DNA of 41,388 nucleotides from Burkholderiales bacterium (GCA_020248665.1 JADCHE010000115.1:1-41388); one strand, 5' to 3'; positions 7,167 to 15,506 are shown, counted from the first letter of the stretch. The notes: generated by a model from the letters alone, not told the origin. Numbers and translations: made by a program.

Positions 7167-9020
7167 TCAGCCGATCACCACCACCCCGTCCCCCGGCGGC
7201 TCCGCGTACAGCCGCTCGACGTCCGCCGCGCGCCGCTCCAGCCCCGCACGCTGGTTCACGTAGCCCTTGTCGGTGATCTCGTTGCCGTCGACCGACGGCG
7301 GCTCGACGAGAAACAGCGCGCGACCGACGCGGCCGGACGAACCGCCCGCCTGCGCGTTCATCGCCGCGAGCCCTTCGCGCAGCCGCGCGATCACCGCCGG
7401 GTGCTTCACCAGCGTCGCCGCGTCCGCGTCGGGCAGGCTCGCGACCACGCGGCACGCGGCGATGTTCGGCCACGCGAGCAGGCCCACGTACGGACGGTCC
7501 TGCCCGGCCACCAGCGCATCCTGCACGACCGGTGAGGCGGCCGCGATCGACGCGACCCGCAGCGTACCGACGTGCACGAAGGTGCCCGAGGTCAGCTTGA
7601 AGTCCTCGACGACGCGCCCCGCGAACACCAGTCCCTCGGCCGGGTCGTCCGGGTCGACGAAGGTCGCCGCGTCGCCGATCCGGTAGAAGCCGTCCTCGTC
7701 GAACGCCTTCGCGGTGAGCTCGGGCTGGCGGTGGTACCCGCTCATCACGATCGGCCCCTTGATCCGCGCCTCGTACTTGCCGCCGACCGGCACGAGCTTG
7801 AGCTCGATGCCCGGGTACGGCAGCCCGATCAGGCCGACGCGCTCGGTGTTCCAGTAGGTCGAGGTCGCGGTCGGGCCGGTCTCGGTGCAGCCCCATCCGG
7901 TCACCATCACGATGCGCTCGCCGCAGTGGCGGATCGCGAGCGCCTGCAGCCGGCGGTAGAGGTCGTCGGGCAGCGTCGCGCCGCCGTAGCCCATCAGCCG
8001 CAGCCGCGAGAAGAAGTGCCGCGCGAGCGCGTCGTCCTGCTCGAGCGCGGTCGCCAGCATCGCCCAGGCGGCCGGCACGTTGCTCATGTACGTGGGCGCC
8101 ACCTCGCGCAGGTTGCGGATCGTCTCGTCGAACTGGCCGGGCAGCGGCCGGCCGTCGTCGATGTGCAGCGTGCCGCCGTCGGCGAGCACCGGGTGGAACA
8201 GCGCGTTGCCGCCCATCGTGTGGTTCCAGGGCAGCCAGTCGAGCAGCTGCGGCGGCGGATCGGACGGGTCGCGCGGCCGGCACTGCAGGTACATCGTCAT
8301 GTTCGAGCACATCATCCGCTGCGTGTTCGGCACGGCCTTCGGCATGCCGGTGGAGCCGGAGGTGAACAGCAGCTTGCCGACGGTGTCCGGTCCGACGCTC
8401 GAGAGCCGCTCGGCGACCGCGTCGGTGGCGCGGGTCGCGACGAGCTCGGCCCACGACACGCTCGGCAGGTGCGTCGGCGGTCGCTCGACGTGCACGACCT
8501 GCACGCCGTGCAGGTCGAGCGACGCCAGCGCGCGGTCGAACGGCGGACCGTCCTGCACGAAGACCAGGCCGGGCTCGACCAGCGCGAACACGTGCTTCAG
8601 CTTCGCGTGGTCCTGGCTGACCAGCGAGTACGCGGGCGACACCGGCGCGGCCGGCGCGCCGACCTGCATCGCCGCCATCGTCAGCAGCGCGTGCTCGAGC
8701 GAGTTGCCCGACAGGATCATCACCGGCCGCCCGGGGCCGAGGCCACGGTCGATCAGCGCCTGCGACAGCGCATCGACCGTCGCCGTCGCCTCGCCGTACG
8801 ACAGCCGGCGCCACGCGCGTTCCGGGCCGCGGCGCTGCGCGAGCCAGGTACGCTGGGGCGCCTCGGCGCCCCAGCGGCGCAGCAGGCTCGGGATGTGGTC
8901 CGGGTACGGGTCGAGCGGCAGCCGCGAGCGCATCAGCACCGTGCCGTCGTCGCGGCGCTCGACCGCGACGTCGCGCGCGGGCCAGGGGATGTGCCGGAAC
9001 GGCGGCAGCGGCGCGTTCAC
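7167..9020 (-). CDS. AMP-forming acyl-CoA ligase, feruloyl-CoA synthase-like (LvaE position)
   Basis: A 617-residue adenylate-forming ligase that activates a carboxylic acid to its CoA thioester using ATP. Motifs are the P-loop-like LLFTSGSTGMPKAV, the adenine/acid pocket GYGGATLP, VTGWGCTETGPTATS, the hinge region DFKLTSGTFVHVG and a C-terminal NEITDKGYVNQR with the catalytic Lys. These versions resemble feruloyl-CoA synthases more than medium-chain ligases. The GTG start at 9020 overlaps the stop of the acyl-CoA dehydrogenase gene (GTGA), so the two are translationally coupled. As the last gene of the kinase-DUF6285-ACAD-ligase operon it sits where lvaE sits in levulinate clusters. An aromatic or phenylalkanoic acid substrate is also possible. 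Confidence 0.88.
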   Translation of the reverse strand: MNAPLPPFRHIPWPARDVAVERRDDGTVLMRSRLPLDPYPDHIPSLLRRWGAEAPQRTWLAQRRGPERAWRRLSYGEATATVDALSQALIDRGLGPGRPVMILSGNSLEHALLTMAAMQVGAPAAPVSPAYSLVSQDHAKLKHVFALVEPGLVFVQDGPPFDRALASLDLHGVQVVHVERPPTHLPSVSWAELVATRATDAVAERLSSVGPDTVGKLLFTSGSTGMPKAVPNTQRMMCSNMTMYLQCRPRDPSDPPPQLLDWLPWNHTMGGNALFHPVLADGGTLHIDDGRPLPGQFDETIRNLREVAPTYMSNVPAAWAMLATALEQDDALARHFFSRLRLMGYGGATLPDDLYRRLQALAIRHCGERIVMVTGWGCTETGPTATSTYWNTERVGLIGLPYPGIELKLVPVGGKYEARIKGPIVMSGYHRQPELTAKAFDEDGFYRIGDAATFVDPDDPAEGLVFAGRVVEDFKLTSGTFVHVGTLRVASIAAASPVVQDALVAGQDRPYVGLLAWPNIAACRVVASLPDADAATLVKHPAVIARLREGLAAMNAQAGGSSGRVGRALFLVEPPSVDGNEITDKGYVNQRAGLERRAADVERLYAEPPGDGVVVIG

Positions 9021-10303
9021 GAGGCGGCCTCCCTCGACGGCCCCATGAAGCCGAACAGGTGCCCCGCGACCTTGCGCATCTGGATCTCCTCCGAGCCCTC
9101 GGTGATCCGGTAGCGTCGGTGGTGGCGGTAGATGTGCTCGAACGGCGTGTGGCGCGAGTAGCCGAGCCCGCCATGGACCTGCATCGCGCGGTCGGCCGCC
9201 TCGCAGCACAGGCGGTTCGCCCAGTAGTTGCACATCGAGACCTTGTCCGACAGCCGCTTCTCCACCTCGGGCTTGGGCATGCGGTCCATCTCCCACGCGG
9301 TCTTGCGGATCAGCAGCCGCAGCATCTCCACCTGCGTCGCGAGTTCAACCAGCGGGAACTGGATGCCCTGGTTGGTCGCGAGCGCCTTGCCGAAGGGCTT
9401 GCGGCACCGGGCGTACTCGACGGACATGCGTACGCAGTAGTCGGCCGCGCCGAGCGACGACGCGGCCTGCCGGATGCGGTTCTCGTGGACGAAGTGCTGC
9501 GCGACGCGCAGGCCGGTGTCCAGCCCCGCTAGGATCGCGTCGTCGGGCACCCAGACGTCGGTGATGCTGATCCGCGGATGGTCGGTCGGCATGTTGAAGG
9601 TCCAGAGGTACTCCTCGACCTTCAGGCCGGGCGTCCCGGTGGGCACCGCGAACGCGGTGATGCCACGCGCGCTGCCGGCCTCGCCGCTGGTGCGCGCGAA
9701 CACCAGGCAGTGCGACGCGTGGTGCATGCCGGTGATCCACATCTTCTCGCCGTCGATGCGCCAGCCGGGCACGCCGCCGCGCGTCTCGCGGACCGCGCGG
9801 GTCTCCATGTGCGTCGCGTCCGAGCCGTGCTCGGGCTCGGTCAGGCCGAAGCTCATCCTGAGCCGGCCTTCCAGCAGCCCGGGGATGAACGCCTCCTGCT
9901 GAGCCGGCGTGCCGAAGTCGCGGATCGCGAGCGCGAGCGGCTGGTTGCCGACGATCGAGTGCTCGGTCTGCAGGTCGTTGTGCAGGCCGAGGCCCTTCGC
10001 GGCGAGGTGCTCGCGGATCACCGTCATCGCGAGGTGCGAGCCGTCCTGGCCGCCCCAGGCCTTCGGCAGCGCGAAGCGGTAGTGGCCGGCGGCGTCGGCG
10101 CGCCGGCGCGCCTCGGCCATCAGCGCCTCCCACTCCGGGCGCGGCAGGCCGCCCGCGTCGAAGTCGGTGCGCGCCCATTCGCGGCGGTGGTCGAAGAAGC
10201 GGATGTTGTCGTCCTGCTGCTCGAGCGGCCGGATCTCGGCCTCGATGAAGGCGTCGAGTTCGGCGAGGCGGGCAACGAGATCTGCGGGGAGGTCGAAGTC
10301 CAT
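9017..10303 (-). CDS. Acyl-CoA dehydrogenase family protein (LvaC/ACAD10-11-like context)
   Basis: A 428-residue FAD-dependent acyl-CoA dehydrogenase fold protein. Visible are FGLTEPEHGSDATHM (flavin/substrate loop), WRIDGEKMWITGMHHA, a middle beta domain and a C-terminal helical domain. RITEGSEEIQMRKVAGHLFG holds a Glu at the usual catalytic-base position. The neighbouring kinase and DUF6285 gene change the likely reaction. In the Pseudomonas putida levulinate pathway and in mammalian ACAD10/11, such enzymes remove phosphate from a 4-phosphoacyl-CoA to give an enoyl- or 3-hydroxyacyl-CoA instead of simply oxidising. It starts 10 bases after the DUF6285 gene and overlaps the ligase gene. Confidence 0.92.
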   Translation of the reverse strand: MDFDLPADLVARLAELDAFIEAEIRPLEQQDDNIRFFDHRREWARTDFDAGGLPRPEWEALMAEARRRADAAGHYRFALPKAWGGQDGSHLAMTVIREHLAAKGLGLHNDLQTEHSIVGNQPLALAIRDFGTPAQQEAFIPGLLEGRLRMSFGLTEPEHGSDATHMETRAVRETRGGVPGWRIDGEKMWITGMHHASHCLVFARTSGEAGSARGITAFAVPTGTPGLKVEEYLWTFNMPTDHPRISITDVWVPDDAILAGLDTGLRVAQHFVHENRIRQAASSLGAADYCVRMSVEYARCRKPFGKALATNQGIQFPLVELATQVEMLRLLIRKTAWEMDRMPKPEVEKRLSDKVSMCNYWANRLCCEAADRAMQVHGGLGYSRHTPFEHIYRHHRRYRITEGSEEIQMRKVAGHLFGFMGPSREAAS

Positions 10304-10313
10304 CGGGGGCGTC

Positions 10314-10709
10314 TCAGGTGGGGTCGGCGGCCGCTGCGCGCGATTCGCGCACGAAGCTCGGGTAGCCGGGCTGCTCGATCGCGAGGCGGGCCATCGTGTC
10401 GGCCCACAGGTGATCGGCGAGGCCGGGGGTGTCGAGGGTGACGCGGCCTGCGCGGATCGCCTCGCAGAGGGCGGCGCGAAGGCGGGGGAGCGGGTCGGCG
10501 TCGGGGGCGCCGAGCAGCGCCCGCAGCCGCGCGAGCTCCGCCGCGTCGGCCGCCGGCCCGCGTTCGAGCTCGCGGCGCGCGATGTCGAGCACGTTCGCGA
10601 CCACGCGCGCCTGGAACGCGGCGCGCCCGGACAGCGCGGGCAGCAGCTCGTCGCGCAGCGCTTCGGTCGCGGCGGCGATCAGCTCGGCCGCGCTCGGCGT
10701 GGTCTCCAT
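10314..10709 (-). CDS. DUF6285 small protein (LvaB-like position)
   Basis: A 131-residue helical protein with the DUF6285 look: an N-terminal helix pair (AAELIAAATEALRDELLPAL), then RAAFQARVVANVLDIARREL and a C-terminal DTPGLADHLWADTMARLAIEQP. It is found almost only between an APH-type kinase and an acyl-CoA dehydrogenase, as here. In the P. putida levulinate operon the small protein in this position (LvaB) is needed for efficient activity of the kinase LvaA; by analogy this is probably a kinase subunit. It starts 13 bases after the kinase stop and ends 10 bases before the dehydrogenase start. The start at 10709 is preferred over upstream readings that run inside the kinase gene. Confidence 0.82.
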   Translation of the reverse strand: METTPSAAELIAAATEALRDELLPALSGRAAFQARVVANVLDIARRELERGPAADAAELARLRALLGAPDADPLPRLRAALCEAIRAGRVTLDTPGLADHLWADTMARLAIEQPGYPSFVRESRAAAADPT

Positions 10710-10722
10710 CGTCTCCCCGTCG

Positions 10723-11715
10723 TCATCGTGCGCGCGGCGCCAGCAGCCGCAGCAGGTCGAGCTCGGTCTCGCTCGCGCGGCGGCCGACCGCGACACGCTC
10801 GACCGAGCGGTCGCGCCCGCTGCGCCAGGTCTGCGCCATGCCGACGCACATCGTGCCCCAGCGGAAGGTGCCGAACACCTCCCAGTATCGCACCCGGTCC
10901 GCGTCCGCCTCGCCCCCCGCGGTACGGTACGCGTCGATCAGCGCGTCGCGGGTGCCGAAGCCGCCGGCCTCCAGGTCGAGCGCGCCGAAGCGCCAGCTCG
11001 CGACGCACAGCCAGCCGAGGTCCTCCATCGGGTCGCCGGCGTGCGCGAGCTCCCAGTCGAGCACCGCGCGCAGGCCGTGCGCATCGACCAGCAGGTTGCC
11101 GGTGCGGAAGTCGCCGTGGACCGGCACGACGCGCGCGGGCGGCGCGGGCACGTGCGCGTGGAGCCAGCGCAGCGCGAGCTCGAACACCGGCCGCGACTCG
11201 CGGTAGGTGCGCCAGCGCGCCTCCCACAGCGCGAGCTCCTCGGCCGCCGAGGCGACGCGCAGCGGCGGCAGCGCGTCGGGCGGGGCCGCGTGCAGCGCCG
11301 CGAGCGCGCGCGCGCACTGCCCGACCATCGCCGCGCGCGCGGCCGCGAACGCGGGGTCGCCCAACAGCTTCTTCGGCCGGGTCTCGCCGGTCACCCGGTC
11401 CATCAGGAAGCCCCGGCCGAGGTCGTCGCCGGGCTCCAGCACCGCCCGCACGGCGGGCACCGGCACGCCCGCCGGCGCGACCGCCCGCAGCAGCTCGGCC
11501 TCGTGCTCAGGGGCGAGCGAGGCGAGCGGCCCGTCCTCGGCCACGCTGCCGCCGCCGGCCTTGCGGCGCAGGATCAGCGGCACGGCGCCGCCGGACGTGG
11601 CCGCGTCGAACGACCAGGTCTCGTTGTTCGCGCCGCCCGACAGCCGCTCGACCCGCTCCACGGCCGAGGTGCCCGGCAGGACGCGCCGCGCGAGCGCGAG
11701 CAGCTTGGTCTCCAT
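10723..11715 (-). CDS. APH-family phosphotransferase (LvaA/ACAD10-type hydroxyacyl-CoA kinase)
   Basis: A 330-residue kinase of the aminoglycoside phosphotransferase/choline kinase fold. The nucleotide loop is LSGGANNETWSF (about 25-36). The catalytic loop HGDFRTGN carries H200, D202 and N207, and the metal-binding Asp is in VLDWELAHAGDP (D220). Position and partners argue for a hydroxyacyl-CoA kinase instead of an antibiotic-resistance enzyme. In the levulinate pathway LvaA phosphorylates 4-hydroxyvaleryl-CoA, and in mammals the homologous domain is fused to ACAD10/11. It is the first gene of the minus-strand operon. A -10-like TACAGT ends 6 bases before the ATG, so translation may be leaderless. 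It diverges from the monooxygenase at 11900. Confidence 0.87.
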   Translation of the reverse strand: METKLLALARRVLPGTSAVERVERLSGGANNETWSFDAATSGGAVPLILRRKAGGGSVAEDGPLASLAPEHEAELLRAVAPAGVPVPAVRAVLEPGDDLGRGFLMDRVTGETRPKKLLGDPAFAAARAAMVGQCARALAALHAAPPDALPPLRVASAAEELALWEARWRTYRESRPVFELALRWLHAHVPAPPARVVPVHGDFRTGNLLVDAHGLRAVLDWELAHAGDPMEDLGWLCVASWRFGALDLEAGGFGTRDALIDAYRTAGGEADADRVRYWEVFGTFRWGTMCVGMAQTWRSGRDRSVERVAVGRRASETELDLLRLLAPRAR

Positions 11716-11899
11716 GGGTGCACTGTAGCGAAGCAGGGCGCGCCCGGGCAGCGCGTCCCGTGCGGCGCGGAACGCCGCACGGGACGCGCGGTCGGCCCCG
11801 CGCGCCGCGCCGGTGCGCCCCGGGGATGCGGAACGCCCCCGGCGACGCCCGGTGAGGCACGGTAAGCTCGGGGCAGGACCGTCCCAAGGAGACTCCGGC

Positions 11900-13819
11900 A
11901 TGGCCGACGAGGCACGAGACCCGGCGCGCGACGCCGCGCTGCGCGAAGCGTCGATCCCGACGCTGCTGATGTGCGTCGCGCAGATCACCGGCGATCCGCG
12001 CTGGCTCGAGGCGCCCTACCTGCCGCAGCGCGACGTCTCGATCTTCGCCGACCCCACCGGCGGCCTGCCCGAGCCGGTGCGAACCGAGATCCGCGCCGCC
12101 GCCGCCCGCGTGCTCGACGAGCTCGCCGCCGGCACCCGGACCCTCCCGGCGCAGCCCGACGACGCGACCTTCGTGCGGATGATGAACGTGTGCCTCGGCG
12201 AGCGCGTGCCGCCCGAGTACGCGCCGATGGCCCGGGAGGAGATGGGCTTCGCCGAGCGCGCGGTCGGCTGGACCGCCGCGCCACCGCCCGCCGCGCGCCG
12301 CGAGGCGTACCGCACGCTGGTGGTCGGCGCGGGCCTGTCGGGCGTGGCCGCCGCGTGGCGGTTGCGGAGCCTCGGCCTGCCGGTCGAGATCGTCGAGAAG
12401 AACGCGGAGATCGGCGGCACGTGGTGGGACAACGACTACCCGGAAGCGGGCGTCGACACGCCGAACCACTTCTACTCGTACTCCTTCGCGCCTAACCTGG
12501 GGTGGACCAGCAACTACTCGAAGCGCGGCGAGGTGCTCGACTACCTCAAGCGCACCGCCGAGGGCCTCGGGGTGCTGCGCACCGTGCGGCTGGAGACAGA
12601 GGTGCTCGCGCTCGCCTGGGACGAGGCGCGCCGCGAGTGGGCCGCGACGATCCGCGACCCGCGGGGCGAGCGCGTCGAGCGCTTCCGCGCGGTGGTGCTC
12701 GCCTGCGGGCCGCTGTCGCGGCCGAAGCTGTCGGCGGTGCCGGGCATCGAGACGTTCACCGGCGACTGGTGGCATTCGTCGTGGTGGCGCAAGGACGTGC
12801 CGCTCGCGGGCAAGGACGTCGCGGTGATCGGCACAGGCGCGAGCGCGATGCAGTTCCTTCGCAGCGTCGCGTCCGAGGCGCGCCGCGTGACGGTCTTCCA
12901 GCGCTCGCCGCAGTGGGCGCGTCCGCCGCAGGACTACCACGGCACGGTCAGCGAGGGGCAGCGCTGGCTGCTCGAGCACGTGCCGTACTACTACGCGTGG
13001 TACCGCTTCGGGCTGATGTGGCGCTTCGGGGACGGCCTGCTGCCGACGCTCAGGCGCGACCCCGATTGGCCGCACCCCGAGCGGGCCATGAACGCGCGCA
13101 ACGACCGGCACCGCGAGCAGCTCGCCGCCTACATGCGCGAGCAGCTCGCCGGCCGCGACGACCTGCTCGAGAAGGCGCTGCCGCACTATCCGCCCTACGG
13201 CAAGCGGATCCTGATCGACAACGGCTGGTTCGACGCGCTCAGGCGCGACAACGTCGAGCTGGTCACGCAGGCGGTCGCGCGCGTCGAGGGCGACGCGATC
13301 GTCACCGCCGACGGCGAGCGCCACCACGCCGACGTCGCGATCCTCGCGACCGGCTTCGAGGCCTCGAGGATGCTCGGGCCGATGGCCGTCACCGGCCGCG
13401 ACGGCGCGACGATCGACCGCGAGTGGGCGAACGACGACCCGAAGGCTCACCTCGGCATCACCGTGCCCGGCTTCCCTAACCTGTTCCTGCTGGTCGGCCC
13501 CGGCACGGGCCTCGCGCACGGCGGCAGCATCTTCTTCGTCACCGAGTGCCAGGTACGGTACGTGGCGCGGATGCTGGTCGAGATGGTCCAGCGCGGCATC
13601 GAGGCGGTCGACGTGAAGCGGGACGTGCACGACGCGTACATCGAGCGCTTCGACGCGCTGCACGAGGAGCTGGTCTGGTCGCATCCGGGGATGCGCAACT
13701 GGTACCGCAACGCGGCGGGGCGCGTGTTCGTGCCGATGCCGTGGCGGCTCGTGGACTACTGGACGATGACGCGCGAGCCGGTGCTGGCGGAGTTCGACGT
13801 GGAGGCGAGGACCGCGTGA
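11900..13819 (+). CDS. Baeyer-Villiger monooxygenase, 4-hydroxyacetophenone monooxygenase type
   Basis: A 639-residue flavoprotein that would insert oxygen next to a ketone to give an ester or lactone, using NADPH and O2. An N-terminal extension of about 135 residues precedes the FAD Rossmann motif VVGAGLSGVAAAW. Total length and extension match 4-hydroxyacetophenone monooxygenase (about 640 residues). The second dinucleotide motif is VAVIGTGASAMQF, and ATG between the domains (ILATGFEASR) is also typical. The Baeyer-Villiger fingerprint FxGxxxHxxxW is present as FTGDWWHSSWW at 286-296, but is followed by R where the consensus has P or D. The start at 11900 has AAGGAGA about 7 bases upstream. 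It diverges from the kinase operon over 184 bases. Confidence 0.88.
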   Translation: MADEARDPARDAALREASIPTLLMCVAQITGDPRWLEAPYLPQRDVSIFADPTGGLPEPVRTEIRAAAARVLDELAAGTRTLPAQPDDATFVRMMNVCLGERVPPEYAPMAREEMGFAERAVGWTAAPPPAARREAYRTLVVGAGLSGVAAAWRLRSLGLPVEIVEKNAEIGGTWWDNDYPEAGVDTPNHFYSYSFAPNLGWTSNYSKRGEVLDYLKRTAEGLGVLRTVRLETEVLALAWDEARREWAATIRDPRGERVERFRAVVLACGPLSRPKLSAVPGIETFTGDWWHSSWWRKDVPLAGKDVAVIGTGASAMQFLRSVASEARRVTVFQRSPQWARPPQDYHGTVSEGQRWLLEHVPYYYAWYRFGLMWRFGDGLLPTLRRDPDWPHPERAMNARNDRHREQLAAYMREQLAGRDDLLEKALPHYPPYGKRILIDNGWFDALRRDNVELVTQAVARVEGDAIVTADGERHHADVAILATGFEASRMLGPMAVTGRDGATIDREWANDDPKAHLGITVPGFPNLFLLVGPGTGLAHGGSIFFVTECQVRYVARMLVEMVQRGIEAVDVKRDVHDAYIERFDALHEELVWSHPGMRNWYRNAAGRVFVPMPWRLVDYWTMTREPVLAEFDVEARTA

Positions 13820-13919
13820 GGACGGCCGCCGCCGCCGGGTCGGCCGGATCCGGCGCCGGTCGCACGCCTGCCTCTGATCCCGCATCGGACGCCAGGCCCG
13901 ATGCACCCCGGAGACGCGC

Positions 13920-14552
13920 GTGATCGAGGCGCACTGGTCGCTCTTCCTGGTGGCCTCTCTGGCCGTCATCGCCACCCCGGGCCAGGACATGCTGCTCGTC
14001 ATGTCCAGGTCGCTGACCCACGGCACGCGCGCGGGCCTGGCGACCGCGGCGGGGGTCAGCCTCGGGCTCGTCGGGCACACCGTTCTCGCGACGCTGGGAC
14101 TCGGGGCGCTCCTTCGCGCTTCGGACTGGCTGTTCACCGGCATCAAGCTCGCCGGCGCCGCCTATCTCCTGTACCTCGGCGTCCACCTGCTGCGCACCCG
14201 CGATGCCGCGCTCGCCATCGGATCGGCGACGCCGGGCTCGTTGCTTCGCCTGTTCGCCACCGGCGCCGCGTCGAACCTCGGCAACCCCAAGATCGCGGTC
14301 TTCTACTTCGCCTTCCTGCCGCAGTTCGTGCCCCGGCCCGCCGAGCACCCGACGCTCTCGATCTTCGCGCTGGGTCTGGCCTTCGCTGCCCTGACGTTCG
14401 TGATCAAGGGGCCGGTTGCCGTCTTCGCGGGCCGACTGTCCGGATGGTTCCGTTCGCGACCGGAGGCGCTGCTGTGGCTATACAGGGTCAGCGGCTTCGT
14501 GATGATCGGACTGGCGGTCCGCCTGGCGCTGTCGAGACGCGCGGAGGCGTGA
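13920..14552 (+). CDS. LysE/RhtB-family amino-acid/metabolite exporter
   Basis: A 210-residue inner-membrane protein with about six hydrophobic segments. It shows the LysE-family N-terminal signature AVIATPGQDMLLVMSRSLTHG, the hydrophobic block IKLAGAAYLLYLGVHLLR and the central GAASNLGNPKIAVFYFAFLPQF. LysE/RhtB proteins export amino acids or related small metabolites by proton exchange; the substrate here cannot be told. The start is GTG at 13920 with GGAG upstream. It lies 100 bases after the monooxygenase on the same strand and converges with the SDR gene at 14593. Confidence 0.88.
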   Translation: MIEAHWSLFLVASLAVIATPGQDMLLVMSRSLTHGTRAGLATAAGVSLGLVGHTVLATLGLGALLRASDWLFTGIKLAGAAYLLYLGVHLLRTRDAALAIGSATPGSLLRLFATGAASNLGNPKIAVFYFAFLPQFVPRPAEHPTLSIFALGLAFAALTFVIKGPVAVFAGRLSGWFRSRPEALLWLYRVSGFVMIGLAVRLALSRRAEA

Positions 14553-14592
14553 TCGGCGTCGGCCGGAGGTGACGGCCCCGAAGCGCGCTCGT

Positions 14593-15390
14593 TCAGCGAC
14601 CCGCCCCCAGATCCCGCCGCAGCGTCGGCAACCCCACCCCCGCCGCGTCGAAGCCGCCGTCGACCGCGACCACCTGCCCGGTGACGTACGCCGCCGCGTC
14701 GCTGCACAGGAAGCCGACCACCTCGGCCATCTCCTCCTCCGCGCCGTAGCGCCCGAGCGGGATCGCGTCGTGGTAGTCGGCGCGCACCGCCGCGGTATGC
14801 ACGAGCTTCGCCATCGCGGTGTCGACCGGGCCGGGCGCGATCGCGTTGACGCGGATGCCGAAGTGCGAGAGCTCGACGGCCTGCTGCTTGGTCAGGTGGA
14901 TCACCGCGGCCTTGCTGGTGCCGTAGGCGACGCGCATGGTGCTCGCGCGCAGGCCCGAGATCGACGCGACGTTGACGACCGCGCCCCCGCCGCGCGCCTG
15001 CATCCGCGCGCCGAACGCCTGGGTGCACAGGAACACGCCGTCGAGGTTGGTCGCCATCACGGCGCGCCACTGCGCGAACGTCGTCTTCTGGATGTGCTCG
15101 AAGACCGCGATGCCGGCGTTGTTGACCAGCGCGTCGACGCGACCGAAGCGGGCGTCGACGGTGCGTGCGGCGGCCTCCACCTGCGCCTCGTCCGACACGT
15201 CGCAGTGCACCGCGATCGCGTCGTCGGGCCGGCCGATCGCGGCGACCGCCGCGTCGAGCGTCGGTCCGTCGCGGTCGAGCATCACGACGCGGTGGCCGTG
15301 CCCGAGGAACCATCGGCCGACCGCGAGGCCGATGCCGCGGGCGCCGCCGGTGACGACGGCGACGGGACGTTGGGCGGGGTCGTGGGGCAT
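14593..15390 (-). CDS. Short-chain dehydrogenase/reductase (SDR)
   Basis: A 265-residue classical SDR: TGGARGIG cofactor motif near residue 15, NNAG, catalytic Ser in NVASISG, YGTSK with catalytic Tyr/Lys, and NAIAPGPVDT. It probably oxidises an alcohol or reduces a carbonyl with NAD(P)H. Its start shares a 130-base divergent region with the toxin-antitoxin pair, so the dyads there may influence both. It is the nearest SDR upstream of the monooxygenase/kinase block, and is one candidate for supplying the keto/hydroxy step missing from that operon. That link is by proximity only. Confidence 0.9.
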   Translation of the reverse strand: MPHDPAQRPVAVVTGGARGIGLAVGRWFLGHGHRVVMLDRDGPTLDAAVAAIGRPDDAIAVHCDVSDEAQVEAAARTVDARFGRVDALVNNAGIAVFEHIQKTTFAQWRAVMATNLDGVFLCTQAFGARMQARGGGAVVNVASISGLRASTMRVAYGTSKAAVIHLTKQQAVELSHFGIRVNAIAPGPVDTAMAKLVHTAAVRADYHDAIPLGRYGAEEEMAEVVGFLCSDAAAYVTGQVVAVDGGFDAAGVGLPTLRRDLGAGR

Positions 15391-15459
15391 CGGCAGGACT
15401 CGGGTGGACGTGGACGGGGTGCCGGGCGGCGCGGCTCGGGCGGCCGGCGGTCGCCGCAG

Positions 15460-15506
15460 TGTAGTCCACGTCGACAGCATCGACTACACTGACAGCATTG
15501 CTGTCA
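15460..15506. promoter_or_regulatory. Nested dyads, probable FitAB/VapBC operator
   Basis: Two inverted repeats lie directly upstream of the antitoxin gene. TGACAGC-ATT-GCTGTCA at 15490-15506 is perfect with 7-base arms. TGTAGTC (15460-15466) pairs with GACTACA (15482-15488). The octamer GACAGCAT occurs at 15473 and 15491, 18 bases apart. A -10-like TACACT (15485-15490) sits between the dyads. Ribbon-helix-helix antitoxins of this class repress their own promoter by binding such repeats. Autoregulation is inference. Confidence 0.6.

Noticed and set aside
10723-11715. Aminoglycoside resistance gene
   Set aside because: The fold is APH-type, but the DUF6285 and acyl-CoA dehydrogenase partners point to hydroxyacyl-CoA metabolism.
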